The position numbers and the translations under genes are program-made. Of a stretch of DNA of 37,513 nt, positions 19,088 through 29,387 are shown in pieces. The DNA comes from Sphaerosporella brunnea (lineage: Eukaryota; Ascomycota; Pezizomycetes; Pezizales; Pyronemataceae), in NCBI GenBank assembly GCA_008704415.1, contig VXIS01000406.1, positions 1-37,513 on the forward strand. The letters are read 5' to 3'. The first letter of the stretch is position 1. Every line of letters starts with the position of its first letter. The notes beneath the pieces are model-generated. The model was not told the origin of the DNA. It saw nothing but the letters and a program-made list of their open reading frames with translations, and did no database searches.

Positions 19088-22000
19088 CTAATTTTCACCG
19101 TCTTTTGCTGATGAGATAGAAACAGGACATAACCCCATCGCACGTATATGTTTTTCATGCTTAATTTGGGGTAGAGCTTTGGTCAAGACATCTGCTGCCA
19201 TCTCGTCTGTTGGTATATACTCAACAGAGATTTTACCACTTGCCACGCATTCACGGACAAAGTGATAGGCAATTTCAATATGCTTGGTGCGTTTTCTGTA
19301 CTCAGGATTCTTTGTCAAAGCCATAGCGCTTTGATTATCCATGAGCAGTGTGGTTGACGGCAGTTCTGATATAGAACCTACCAAGAATATATTTTGGATA
19401 TCCTGAAGCATACGTCGTAGCCATATTGCTTCCTGAGCTGCTGTGCAGCTTGCCATATACTCGGCTTCAGTGCTTGATAAAGCTACACTCTTTTGACGGG
19501 TACTTGTCCAGCTTATTGCTGTGTTTCCAAGTGTGAAGACATTCCCTGACGTTGATCTTCTATCAGGAAGGTTTCCACCCCAGTCTGCGTCGGTATATCC
19601 AGCAAACGTGAGAGGACCCTTTTCTGAGTATACAAGTGCGTATTGCACACTCCCCCTTAAATACTTAAGGATATGAGTTATTGCCTGCCAGTGATCCTTT
19701 TGAGGATTGCTAGCAAATTGACCAACAGCAGAGACTGCAAAGGCCAAGTCTGGTCTTGTCGCAACCATAGCGTACATAAGACTACCAACTATGCGTTGAT
19801 ACATGAGCTTGTCTGCAGGATTTGCAGGGCTTGCATCTGGTGGTATAGGAGGGAGATTGACTCCAGCAAGTAGTGGTGTCTTTGCAGGACGGGAATTTTC
19901 CATTCCAAAACGTTCAAGAATTTCTTCAACGTATAACTGCTGACTGAGTCCAATAGATCCATCATCCAGATAATGAAGGTCTATTCCAAGGAAGCGCTTA
20001 GCAACTCCCATCCATGTCATTGCAAACCAGCTTTCTAGAGCTTCACGGATTTCTTGAGCAATGTAGTTAGACATCGGAATATACCAGATATCATCAACAT
20101 ATAAGAGCAGAATGCAATCTTTTCGAAGATACATGTTTTGATCAGCACTTGATGGTTTGAATCCAATGGATTTAAGTTTCTCATCTATACATAGAAACCA
20201 CTGACGCGGTGATTGTTTCAATCCATATAGTGATTTGCGTAGCAGCAAGATATCACCGGAACCATCGTCAAAACCTTCTGGCAGTACCGTAAAGATGATT
20301 TCATCTAGTTCGGCATTGAGGAATGCATTTTTCACATCCATTTGGAAGATCTGCTTTCCAAGCTTGGCTGAGATTGCCACAATTACTCGGAGACTAGCCA
20401 TAGTGGCTACAGAAGCCCATGTTTCGGTGAAGTCTTCACCATATTTTTGCTCATAGCCTTTAATGACCAGACGAGCTTTGAATTTATACTTTTTAGTTGA
20501 GTCAACCAATGGTTTCACCTTGAAGACCCAACGATTGCTTAGGTGTTTTTTCGCCCTAATTTTCTCTGTTTGGTCTTTCAACGGAATTCTAACCCATGTG
20601 CCTAGACGTTTGAATGCATTCAATTCGTCTTGCATTGCTTCTTCCCATTCAGTCGCGTAAGCAGACTGACGTGCTTGTTTAGCACTTTTGGGTTCTATAG
20701 GCTTTTCCGTCAGTACTGCTTTCATGCCCATACTGGTAGAGGATGCATTAGCATCAAGACCTAAGAATCTTTTCTCCGCTTTGGCAAAGTGGGCAAAGTC
20801 TGAGCCATATTGCTTAAAGTCCCAGTGTTTTTGAGGCTTATCTTGCAAGCGGGAGGATTTCCTCAAGATTGGTTCAGAGTTTTCTGGCTTTGGACATTCT
20901 GTTATGGCTGGTTTGGGGACCACAACCATAGGCTCATCTGTGGAAGAATTTGAATCCAAGTTCATTTCCGGAGATAACTCTGATTGAGAGTTTTGAGGAT
21001 TCTCCTCGTTTGTGTTCATGAGATTGGGTTTGCTTAACAGCTCACTATACTGTTGCTTCCCCTCAAACTCAAGTCTCTGATGATTCTGAATTTTAAAAAC
21101 AGATTTGGAAAGGCTATCGCCTTCCAACTCCACAATTTGTGAAGGGTGCACCTTTTTAGCTGGACGCACATCATCGATAAAACAAACATCTCGGTCCACT
21201 ATGACGGTCCGTTTGGTTACATCATATACCCTATATTGGTGGGTAGTTCCTTCCACATAACCTAGAAATATAGCTGATTTAGCTTTAGGTGTGGATAGAA
21301 ACTTTCGTCTGAGCTCTTTCGGAATTTCAACATAGGCTGCACAACCGAAAGGATGCACATGCTGAAGATCAGGCTTTATACCGTGATAGGCTTCATATGC
21401 TGACAGTGTACCCTTCGGGCTAGACTTTGATGGAAGTCTATTTTTGAGATAGACAGCGGTACGAATTGCCTCTGCCCAGAAGCTTTCAGGCAAACCGGCA
21501 TCTATCATCATAGTTCGACCCATTTCTATTAAGGTTCGATTGACTCTTTCAGCCTTGCCATTTTGCTGGTGACGATATGCTGCACTCATTTCAACAGCAA
21601 TTCCAGAAGCTTTACATAATGCTTCTACGTCACTGGATTGAAACTCTTTGGCACCATCCATTCGCATACGTTGAATTTTCAACCCATCCTTGCGTTGATT
21701 CTCAACTAACTGTTTAAAGTCTTTCAGACACTCTATGAATTGACTTCTTTCTTTATAGAAATAGGTCCAGACGTAGCCAGTATAGTCATCGGTCAAAGCT
21801 AGATAGTGCACGGAACCAGATGGTATCGGAGAAAATTTCCCTGGTGAGTGCAAGGACCCCACTTGCCACGGACCATCAGTATCAATATGAATTGATTCTA
21901 ATGGTTGTGTAGTAGGTTTAGTTGGTCCTTTTGAAATACGGGTGTGTTGTTTACCCAAGATGCACATCTCACAAAGAGGCATTTCACCGCCACCTTTGAC

Positions 22001-23512
22001 TTTGATTCCAGAGTCAGGTGAGTTTCCCAAAAGCTTAATATTCTTGATATTTGTATGACCCAAGGCACAATGCCACTCATACAAGCTTTTGGTTTCTGTT
22101 GTGATTGGGGCAGCAATCATAACAACATCGTTGTCACTTTCTCCTGTCTTGGTATAGGAGACTACCACATCAGCATAGTATAAGTCAGTTTGACTAGTAC
22201 TCCGCAGAATTTCAGAGTTCTTGTAGAACACTGAATAGATCCCACGATCAATAATGGTACGGCAGCCATTTCGGTCTAGACACCGTTGGGATAGCAGATT
22301 CATTTGCATATCAGGTACGTAAAGTACTTCTGTCAATTGCAATGACAGTTGACCATCAACTTCACTGATCAGGTTAACTGATCCCATACCGTGAGCAGAA
22401 ATACAATGTGCATCTCCAAGCTCAACAATATGCTTTTTATCAAAAGCAGTGTAGGTTGTGAATGCGTTGAACTTATGACACATATGCTTACTAGCACCAG
22501 AGTCAAATATCCAGGAGTCTTTTGAAAAACCTTGAAGGCTTTTTGCTCCAAATGCACGGTGGATTGTGAGATAGGCGGTTTTACATGGAACTTGAGAGCA
22601 CATGATAACCTTCTTTGCATTATTCTCTGCTGCTAACTTTTTCTGCATAGCCTTAACACTCTCCGGAAGTTTTTCCGGATGAAGATGATAGCAATCTGCC
22701 TCATCATGCTTTCCTGTACCACAAATACACATCTTTTTGCGTTTAGCGGGCTTTGCTGTTTCAGCTTTGCCAGATTGGGAAGACTTCTTATGATTCTTTT
22801 GCCCATCACCGCTATTTTGGGACTTACGCTTTAGACCTCCTTGGTAGGAAGCCTTTGCAGCCACAGAGGAGCTTGAATTGCTCGATACCCGGTCTGATTT
22901 GGTGTATAGGATTGATGCGATTGCATCAGGGTCCAACAACGCCTTATCAGCGCGGCTGAGGATAGAATCCACAGTTGGCTCATATGAGCTCGGAAGGCTT
23001 TGGAGAATGATGTAGGAAAAATCCTGATCATCAAACTTTCCTCCAGAACGAATGTACTCCTCACGCATCGCCTTGACAGAGTTTAAGTGCTTGCGCACAT
23101 CTTCCCCTTCTTTCAGCTTGCGGTCATACAGTGCTGCCTTCAGATTGTATAGGCTGGCAATTGTAACCTTGCCATACATGTTCTGCAGATACAGCCACAA
23201 TTCACGAGCTGTCCTGAATGACCCAAGAGTCATCAAGATTGAATCCGTGAGTGCGCCACGAATATGCGACAGTGCACAGGTTGACCGTGCATCCCACTCT
23301 TCTTGCCTCTGAATTGTCCTCTCAATCGTAGGACTAAATTCAACACCCTTTGAGGTTGCAGCTTCCCCTTCCTTGTTCTTGTCTTTGTCGGCTGCGCCTG
23401 ACATGGCAGCCGAGAATCTTGGGGCGAGTAGCAGTGCTTCGAGTAGGCCTGCTACGGGTCGCCGCAGCGGAGGAGGATTCGGCAGTTTGCCCGTCGTCGG
23501 CATCATCATCAA
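19088..23512 (-). CDS. Copia pol polyprotein (late gag, PR, IN, RT, RNase H)
   Basis: Open for 1474 codons; residue numbers count from the first in-frame Met at 23512. It carries the end of a UBN2-type Gag (ELWLYLQNMYGKV), and a short CCHC-like knuckle (CICGTGKHDEADC, first spacing C-x-C rather than C-x2-C). An aspartic protease has DSGASKHM at about 336. The integrase zinc region has WHCALGH...CEMC, and the integrase core has DTDGPW at about 543, TDDYTGY and a DDE glutamate in QQNGKAERVN. The reverse transcriptase has MDVKNAFLNAEL at about 1058 and LLYVDDIWY at about 1137. RNase H has YTDADWGG at about 1309 and LSSTEAEYMA. The frame has no stop or frameshift. The true start is probably the upstream Gag ATG at 23723, reached by a frame change in the overlap at 23340-23512. 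The encoded enzymes act in virus-like particles. Confidence 0.95.
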   Translation of the reverse strand: MMMMPTTGKLPNPPPLRRPVAGLLEALLLAPRFSAAMSGAADKDKNKEGEAATSKGVEFSPTIERTIQRQEEWDARSTCALSHIRGALTDSILMTLGSFRTARELWLYLQNMYGKVTIASLYNLKAALYDRKLKEGEDVRKHLNSVKAMREEYIRSGGKFDDQDFSYIILQSLPSSYEPTVDSILSRADKALLDPDAIASILYTKSDRVSSNSSSSVAAKASYQGGLKRKSQNSGDGQKNHKKSSQSGKAETAKPAKRKKMCICGTGKHDEADCYHLHPEKLPESVKAMQKKLAAENNAKKVIMCSQVPCKTAYLTIHRAFGAKSLQGFSKDSWIFDSGASKHMCHKFNAFTTYTAFDKKHIVELGDAHCISAHGMGSVNLISEVDGQLSLQLTEVLYVPDMQMNLLSQRCLDRNGCRTIIDRGIYSVFYKNSEILRSTSQTDLYYADVVVSYTKTGESDNDVVMIAAPITTETKSLYEWHCALGHTNIKNIKLLGNSPDSGIKVKGGGEMPLCEMCILGKQHTRISKGPTKPTTQPLESIHIDTDGPWQVGSLHSPGKFSPIPSGSVHYLALTDDYTGYVWTYFYKERSQFIECLKDFKQLVENQRKDGLKIQRMRMDGAKEFQSSDVEALCKASGIAVEMSAAYRHQQNGKAERVNRTLIEMGRTMMIDAGLPESFWAEAIRTAVYLKNRLPSKSSPKGTLSAYEAYHGIKPDLQHVHPFGCAAYVEIPKELRRKFLSTPKAKSAIFLGYVEGTTHQYRVYDVTKRTVIVDRDVCFIDDVRPAKKVHPSQIVELEGDSLSKSVFKIQNHQRLEFEGKQQYSELLSKPNLMNTNEENPQNSQSELSPEMNLDSNSSTDEPMVVVPKPAITECPKPENSEPILRKSSRLQDKPQKHWDFKQYGSDFAHFAKAEKRFLGLDANASSTSMGMKAVLTEKPIEPKSAKQARQSAYATEWEEAMQDELNAFKRLGTWVRIPLKDQTEKIRAKKHLSNRWVFKVKPLVDSTKKYKFKARLVIKGYEQKYGEDFTETWASVATMASLRVIVAISAKLGKQIFQMDVKNAFLNAELDEIIFTVLPEGFDDGSGDILLLRKSLYGLKQSPRQWFLCIDEKLKSIGFKPSSADQNMYLRKDCILLLYVDDIWYIPMSNYIAQEIREALESWFAMTWMGVAKRFLGIDLHYLDDGSIGLSQQLYVEEILERFGMENSRPAKTPLLAGVNLPPIPPDASPANPADKLMYQRIVGSLMYAMVATRPDLAFAVSAVGQFASNPQKDHWQAITHILKYLRGSVQYALVYSEKGPLTFAGYTDADWGGNLPDRRSTSGNVFTLGNTAISWTSTRQKSVALSSTEAEYMASCTAAQEAIWLRRMLQDIQNIFLVGSISELPSTTLLMDNQSAMALTKNPEYRKRTKHIEIAYHFVRECVASGKISVEYIPTDEMAADVLTKALPQIKHEKHIRAMGLCPVSISSAKDGEN

Positions 23513-23723
23513 TAATGTCTACCGTAGCTCTGCCGGTATGGGTTTCCGTATCGAGAAAATCAGGATCGGCCGGTCGGACTTTTTCTCCTGAGACTACGTC
23601 CCAAAGTTTTTCGCGAATGAGGACGTCTGTCATCCTCGCCTGCCAGATGAAGAAATTCTGAGAGCCGGCAAGCTTTGCGAAATCGAAGATCGCTTTGCGG
23701 GAGTGGGTGCTTGAGGAAGACAT
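23340..23723 (-). CDS. Copia Gag N-terminal frame
   Basis: Starts at the ATG 75 nt after the primer-binding site and encodes the N-terminal Gag part (FAKLAGSQNFFIWQARMTDV, then REKLWDVVSGE), typical of copia UBN2-type Gag. The frame stops at 23340. The continuing Gag sequence lies one base forward, in the pol frame, which is open in parallel from 23512. Either a +1 shift, a small indel or a 58-nt GT-AG intron (23398-23455, donor GTAGCA, acceptor TGTCAG) would join them. The intron preserves phase exactly. The switch falls in a low-complexity acidic/Ser-Ala-Thr linker, where small length changes would be tolerated. Confidence 0.85.
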   Translation of the reverse strand: MSSSSTHSRKAIFDFAKLAGSQNFFIWQARMTDVLIREKLWDVVSGEKVRPADPDFLDTETHTGRATVDIIDDDADDGQTAESSSAAATRSRPTRSTATRPKILGCHVRRSRQRQEQGRGSCNLKGC

Positions 23724-23775
23724 TTTTTCTTTTTCAAAGAAATAGAATAAGGAGTAAAGATTTGAGATTTTTCTT

Positions 23776-23798
23776 GAGAGACGTTGAGACTCTTAATC
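23776..23798 (-). promoter_or_regulatory. Primer-binding site, likely half-tRNA-Lys(CUU)
   Basis: The sense strand directly after the 5' LTR reads GATTAAGAGTCTCAACG. Its complement, CGTTGAGACTCTTAATC, looks like the 5' half of a tRNA-Lys anticodon arm (stem TGAGA, loop CTCTTAA, ending at about nt 40). Drosophila copia primes from a tRNA half cleaved in the same place. There is no match to a tRNA 3' CCA end. tRNA identity is inference. Confidence 0.65.
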
Positions 23799-23997
23799 TG
23801 TAGAGAATATTGGAGGAGGAAGCGACGCTTGTGTATTGAGAATATCTATCTAGAGACCGGAAGATGGGCGCCTTATTTATTCAGGCGCCCTCGCTCTAGA
23901 ACCTCGCTACATATTCCAGCATCCTGAGTCTTAGACTCATGGACGCGTCACCTTCTTTTCAATGACGCTGTTAGACTCCAGGTCTGGAGTTCCAACA
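23799..23997 (-). repeat. 5' LTR of copia element
   Basis: 199 bp, TGTTGG...TCTACA in sense orientation, identical by eye to the 3' LTR. Confidence 0.95.
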
Positions 23998-24002
23998 AAG
24001 GG
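23998..24002 (+). repeat. Target-site duplication (AAGGG), 5'-LTR side
   Basis: Repeats the five bases at 18401-18405. Confidence 0.93.
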
Positions 24003-24497
24003 TCAGACTAAGAATTGTAGATTGAGGGGAGCGGGCTACTTGCCTGTGAATGAAAGCGTTTGCTGAGTGTGAGGGTTGCTCGTAACTAAACAAACGTATG
24101 GTTGGGGACACCTAAAGACGGAGGGGTTTGGGTACCCTGACTTTGGACAGAGCATCCTCAACCAAAAAAAGTTATTTTAAAAAATAACACTATCAGGGGC
24201 CTAGTTTTCGCTCGCTCTATCGACTGATTAACTCAGAATCTCCGAATTCTGCCTGGTTGTTGAGAAAATAGGACCCTCCCCGGGGACAAATGTCAGTTAT
24301 ATGGTCAAAAAAGGAAGATTCACGCTCATCACTCGGCACTTTTGTATGTGTTACTAAGCGAAATGAATGTCAGAAATCCCACAGTGACTAGGAGTCCCCA
24401 ACCATACCGTATTAACTTGAACATAAGGCTCACTTTTTGATAAGGCGCAAAAAAAAGAAACCCTAACCCTGCGCGACGCGACAAAAAAAAAGAACAC
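24003..24497. other. Former upstream region of the kinase-like gene; telobox-like motif
   Basis: Non-coding. AAACCCTAACCCT at 24458-24470 is a short telomere-like (TTAGGG complement) stretch, the size of a telobox regulatory element rather than a telomere relic. A run of nine A follows at 24482-24490. These bases were contiguous with the kinase-like gene before the copia element inserted. Confidence 0.5.
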
Positions 24498-24673
24498 CTA
24501 TTCGCCCTCAACGGCGTCCCAATTAAAGAGCTCATCATCATCAGCGCGTTCTACAACCTCTTTTTGATCAGCCGGGATGCCTTTAGCTGTAAGTAATCGA
24601 AGAAGCGCCGGCCAATTGTCTTCTGACATGATACCATCCCCGGTGCGACGCTTTTTTCCATCAGAACCTGGCT
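24498..24673 (-). CDS. Orphan C-terminal exon of an unrecognised protein
   Basis: On the minus strand an ACTCTAG acceptor at 24674-24680 is followed by an open frame that reads GSDGKKRRTGDGIMSEDNWP and ends in an acidic tail DDDELFNWDAVEGE with TAG at 24498-24500. Composition and the acidic, tryptophan-containing end look coding. An internal ATG at 24629 would give a 43-aa protein by itself. Upstream (higher coordinates) I found no convincing matching exon, so the gene is probably truncated. No family assigned. Confidence 0.35.
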
Positions 24674-27600
24674 CTAGAGTAAATTACAATTGAGCCTGCC
24701 AAGGGACGGAAAATCAGGTCGAAATCCCATTTTCCGGACGTTTGTCGGAACTCACAATACTCTACTTTAGACGCCGGCAACAACAAGAAAGCGGGGTCCA
24801 CACCACGCGCTCATGCATCATCCTATCTAACAAGTATCGACATATGCACTCTAGCTAGAACCGGTATGTCGGCTTTGTGTGAACAGAATAATCAGCGGCG
24901 GGCAGATTCCATGGCCCGTCACCTTGAATCTATCTCGAGAGATCGGTAGAGGCCTGGGAAAGACTCGAGTTTCAAAGTCCTGTAACTTGATTTCGTCGGA
25001 CTTGGAACTCACCGCTATCAGCATGTTGACGTCTCGGTGCATATAAGTCACATGGTGGAGTGGATCTGGACGCGACCTCAACTCCATTGCCTGGCCGGCG
25101 GATTAAGCCGTATAAACTGCTATCCGAAAGTAATTCTTGCCGCTATCTCTCCGTGCCACCGTGCCGGAAGACGTTGCTTGCGACCAATGAGGTGTTTTGT
25201 TTACTGTTTACGCCCAGTGGTACCTTGATGGGTTTTCCCCTCTGCATCATAGTCATGTGTCAGAATCGGCACCGAGTGATCCCGAGTGAAGCCATCTGGT
25301 ATGTATGGACGAGCGGGTTCGAGGAAACCATGCTGCCAGACATGCATATGCGGTGAACAACCGCAGCAAAACACCAGTTACTACATCACCATCGATATCC
25401 CTCAACCCGACAGTGGAAGGAATGATGCTGGTAGACCATGTTCTTCTACAGAGCAGCAGTTACGTGTACGTATCGTATAGATACCTACGTCCACCTAGGC
25501 TTGCTCACAGGCAGAAGTATCTGTTCGAAGCTTCAGGCGTGCCACAATATGTAGGATAGATACGCTGGACGCCATCTATCGATAAATCGGCAGGTGGCTG
25601 CTTTTAATATTAATCCGTCTTGCAGGAGTTCGGGTTTGGGCCGTGCGCTCGCTCTCTCATACGTTCGCACAGAATCGACTGGCAGCCGCAACCCAGGGCT
25701 GTGGCCTGCTCCCGAGGGCTCGTTCACCAGCTGCGAATCCGGAGCGGTGTGGCGACAGCAAAGGAACTGTGCCTCGTTTGCTCTTCTTCTGAGGGAAATG
25801 AACGGATTAAATTTGTCGATGTCGAGGTTCCAGATATCGATGATATGTATGGATGTAGCTGTTACAATTTCCTTCAACCCGTCCACAGCCTCATCTCGCC
25901 GGTATGTATGAAGTAGGTACCCAATGTGCTACCTCTCATGCATCGAGACGTGCGGGGAAAAATCCTAGGCCTGGCCATGGTGTGTGTATGTATATCAAGT
26001 TTGTCCAGGGGTTAAACGCTGTCGTCGAGAGGCACGGAAGATCACTCGGCTCATCCGTTCTCGGCCACGTGCATTCCATGCAGAAACATGATTTGGCCGT
26101 CTCTCGCTCTCCCCGTTTCTCCATCTATCTGCTGACTTTGCCCGATCGAAGATTCGAAGAAATGGTAACCGATTCGTCGCCGCGAATCGCGCGGATGTGC
26201 AATTTAGATACACATACGCACGCACACACTCATACTCACACACACCGTGCATGGAAGAGAAGAGGGCTGTTCGATCCACTCCGCATTTCTTTCCTTTCTT
26301 CTCCCTCGGCTCACGAAAAAGGAAGGGCGGGTTATGTGTCGGTACGAATGCAGAGAGCTCTGACTCTGCCGATTTTCATGCACGATGATTTTTTTTTTCT
26401 TTGACATGCTGCTGCTGCTGTTCCCTAGCTCGAGGGGAGAACGTTCGGCTTACGGATGCACGTCCTATTTGTGCTCTATCCCACCTACCAAGTTCATCTT
26501 GGGTGGGCCCCAAGTATGCAGAGTACCCTGGGGCAAAGAGGCGATGATAGAGTATGTAGGTGGCCCTGACACCGCCTCACACAGAGGGGCAAGGTGACTT
26601 GGAGATGCAACCCAAAACAAGACGTGCACCACCATCATCGGCCACTTGACTCGAACGTTCGTCAGGTTGACTCGAAGGAGAGCAGGAGGGAGTCATGTCA
26701 TCGGGTGGTGTCCGAAACCATGATTTTGGTTTTGCCATCAGAACTCTCGCGGAGAGGACATTCGACGGGTCGTGGAAGATCGCCGTACATGCCGTGCTTG
26801 CCTAGGTGACCATCCTACCTACCCTAGAGTAGGTTCATGCGTGCCGACACATCAGGTTCCTGTCGCCCCGACGGCGCCAAACAGGGAAATGAAATTTCTG
26901 ATGAACTGACTTGACGATATCGATGGACTTGGCTGAAGCGGGGAGAAGAGGAAGGAAGCACAAGCATACATAGAAACCCACTGACGCTAGCTAGAGTAGG
27001 TGCCATATCGGGTAACGTTAGAGGAAAAAAACTTACACCCCCCTCGCTATCTACCTAGGATTTTTTTTTATTTTTTTTTGCGGTCGACAGAAAAAAGGTG
27101 GCAAGAAGCCACGGTGAAAGCAAAGTAGCCGGTGACTCTTCTGCCACCCACCTGACTTCCCGAGAGGGGGGGGGGAGGTTTGTGATATTGCTGCTATGAA
27201 TGCTGGGAGAGGGGCGAGAGGAGGAGCGAAGACGGCATGGGTGGTGCTAGATTCCACTTCCTGCTTTCGGAATGATTGGGGTTGTAGGTGGAATTTGACA
27301 TGTTCGAAAGGTCACGAAACAAGATGAGAGGAGCAACACCAGCACGCACGACCAGTCAGCAGCGCAAAGGAAATTTGGGGGAGTGCTGTTTGGGGAGTGG
27401 GTCAGTGGGTGTTGGGGGGGTTGGAAGCACAGGAATATGTAAATCGGGGGGGGGGGGCAGCAGAAATGGAGTGATATGATTGGTTGGGATTGGGTAGGGT
27501 CGATGATGATGATGATGGGCTGTGAAGCAAGCACGACGTTTTTTTTTTTTTTTTTTTTGGCTGGTGATGATGATTGGTTCGAGTCAGGCAGGTTCGAGTT

Positions 27601-28455
27601 TGCTGTTGCCTGTAGCTGCTGCTCCTCTTTCTGTTTGGGCGCACGCAGGGAAAGGGACAGGGCAGGGGTCGTGACGGTAGCCGCTTTCGGGGCTGGGGGG
27701 TGGGATTAGTCGAGTAGGGGTTTGTGTAGGGGGTTGGTTACATGGGAACGGTTGACAAGAAGGCGGCGGCGAAGGAGGGCGTTTCTGCGTTGCGTGGTTC
27801 TGTCTGCAACTCCTCCTCCTTCTCCTGCTTGCTTTGCTGCTAACTCTCCGACCGAGCGTTTCCGCTTGCTCGCAGGAAGCAAGTCGCACACTAGCAACAG
27901 ACCCGTGTGGTCTTTTGATCCGTCGTCCGTTCTTGCCCCCCCCAGTCCGTCCGCGTCCATCCACTCCCACTGGCACTTGCAACCCTTCTTTCTTTTCCTC
28001 ACCTACGTCTTCTCACTCCACCCCCCCCCCCCTCCCTTTCCTTTCTTTGCTCGTCTCTGTCGAGTAAAGAGAGCCACCTCCTTTCCCCTCCCAACCACCC
28101 CCTTCGTCACGGTGTTCATTGGGTTGTGTGTCCCTGTGTGTGCTTTTCTTTTTTGCTTGCACAGGTCAAAGAGTGAGTGTTGGTAGAGAGATTCGAAGCG
28201 TGGGAAGCAGATAGAAAGAAACGAACGAAGGAAAAAGCGGCTGCGAACAGCGACGGACGGACGGACAGACGAGCGAACGAGCACCCATACATAGAGAGTA
28301 ACCGACATCCAACTGTCGTCTCCAACCCTCCACCATCCCTGCCCTTCTCCGCCACTGTTCTGTTCACGGCCCGGACGTCTTCAACAGAGAAAGTGTCTAA
28401 CGACGACGACACCAACACCTAACAACTACTCAACTCTCCTCGGACCTTAAACGTC

Positions 28456-28458
<3 letters not shown>
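24674..28458. other. Long gene-poor interval
   Basis: About 3.8 kb without a supportable gene. It holds a CA-rich microsatellite near 26205-26247, CTG repeats near 26408, a G11 run near 27165, a G13 run near 27447, a T18 run at 27540-27558 and a C12 run near 28021. From about 27800 the plus strand becomes strongly C/T-rich, which in fungi often marks the promoter and 5' leader of a highly regulated gene. Here that would be the cyclin downstream. Confidence 0.5.

Positions 28459-28490
<32 letters not shown>
28459..28490 (+). repeat. T32 homopolymer upstream of the cyclin gene
   Basis: Thirty-two uninterrupted T, about 900 bp upstream of the cyclin ATG. Long poly(dA:dT) tracts exclude nucleosomes at fungal promoters; a promoter role here is inference. 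Confidence 0.9.
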
Positions 28491-28491
<1 letters not shown>

Positions 28492-28719
28492 GGAGATCTA
28501 CAGTTGTTGTGTTCCGGGGGAAATTTATTTAGTCGAGATTGGAAATCAGCCTTTTTAGACTCCCCTCATCACACATTTTTTTGTTTTCCAGCCCGTTGCC
28601 GAAAAAAACATACGAAGCACCACCCCCTCTCACACCAACTAACGAAACGAACGACCACCCTCCTACGCCTTTTTACTACCCCATCTCTTTTTTTTACCGC
28701 CCCTCTACACGCATCGAAC

Positions 28720-28758
28720 CACCAACCACCAACCACCAACCACCAACCACCACCTACC
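28720..28758 (+). repeat. 7-bp ACCACCA tandem repeat
   Basis: About five consecutive copies of a 7-bp AACCACC unit within the C/A-rich leader region of the cyclin gene. Confidence 0.75.
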
Positions 28759-29387
28759 TTCACCGCCTACCTCCTCCGCCTCATCCTTCGCCTCCCCGAC
28801 TCCGATTTCTTTCCGCTTCACGGCTTGCTGGTTTTGACAATCATCGCTACAACCATTCCGCGCGGCCCTTCAATTGGCTTCTGATCTTCACTTTTTAACG
28901 ACACGCATCCCCCAAATTCAGCAATTTGAATTGATCACTGTCACTGCAGTTGTCGACCTATTAATTTAGAACTTCGACGACATCGTACGGCGATCGTCAC
29001 CGCTTTTACAAGCACTCAAGTTCCTTTCCTTAAAGCGCTTCTCACTCACATCGCACGTCGTTCATCTCGACCCTCGTTTCGAGCCGATAAACAACAACCC
29101 GCGACATCCGACTTGCAACGAATTCATTGTCCTAAAACTTGACATCCACGACCCTCCCTTTACGAAACAGACGTCGGATCTAACTCCTCCCCTCATTCGC
29201 GTCGCATTCGCTCCACTTTCTCATTGACATCGTTGCATGGACTGTCGCCAATAAAAGAAACGATCATCGCGACCTTTGAGTGTATCTACGCCTCGTCGTA
29301 GATCGCTTATTTTCCTTTTCTCTTTTTCTTTTTTCATTGGAGGGGAAAGGACCGTTGGTGAGTACACAGCCGAGGGATTGCTCGATC

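Larger units (their letters stand above)
18406..23997 (-). mobile_element. Complete Ty1/copia LTR retrotransposon
   Basis: A 5592-bp element in minus orientation. It has two 199-bp LTRs (TGTTGG...TCTACA in sense) that I compared base by base and found identical, 5-bp AAGGG target duplications, a primer-binding site, a gag-pol region with domains in the copia order (protease, integrase, reverse transcriptase, RNase H), and a polypurine tract. Identical LTRs imply very recent insertion, and no repeat-induced point mutation decay is evident. The only apparent defect is a frame break in gag. It is inserted just upstream of the kinase-like pseudogene and in the same transcriptional direction, so the 3' LTR could act as its promoter. 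Confidence 0.96.

Noticed and set aside
24458..24470. Internal telomere as evidence for a chromosome fusion
   Set aside because: Only about two repeat units; far too short to support a telomere relic.
27402..28186. Several 80-150-codon frames on both strands around 27.4-28.2 kb
   Set aside because: Pro/Ser/Arg-rich translations of C/T- and G-rich low-complexity DNA; overlapping on both strands with no domains.
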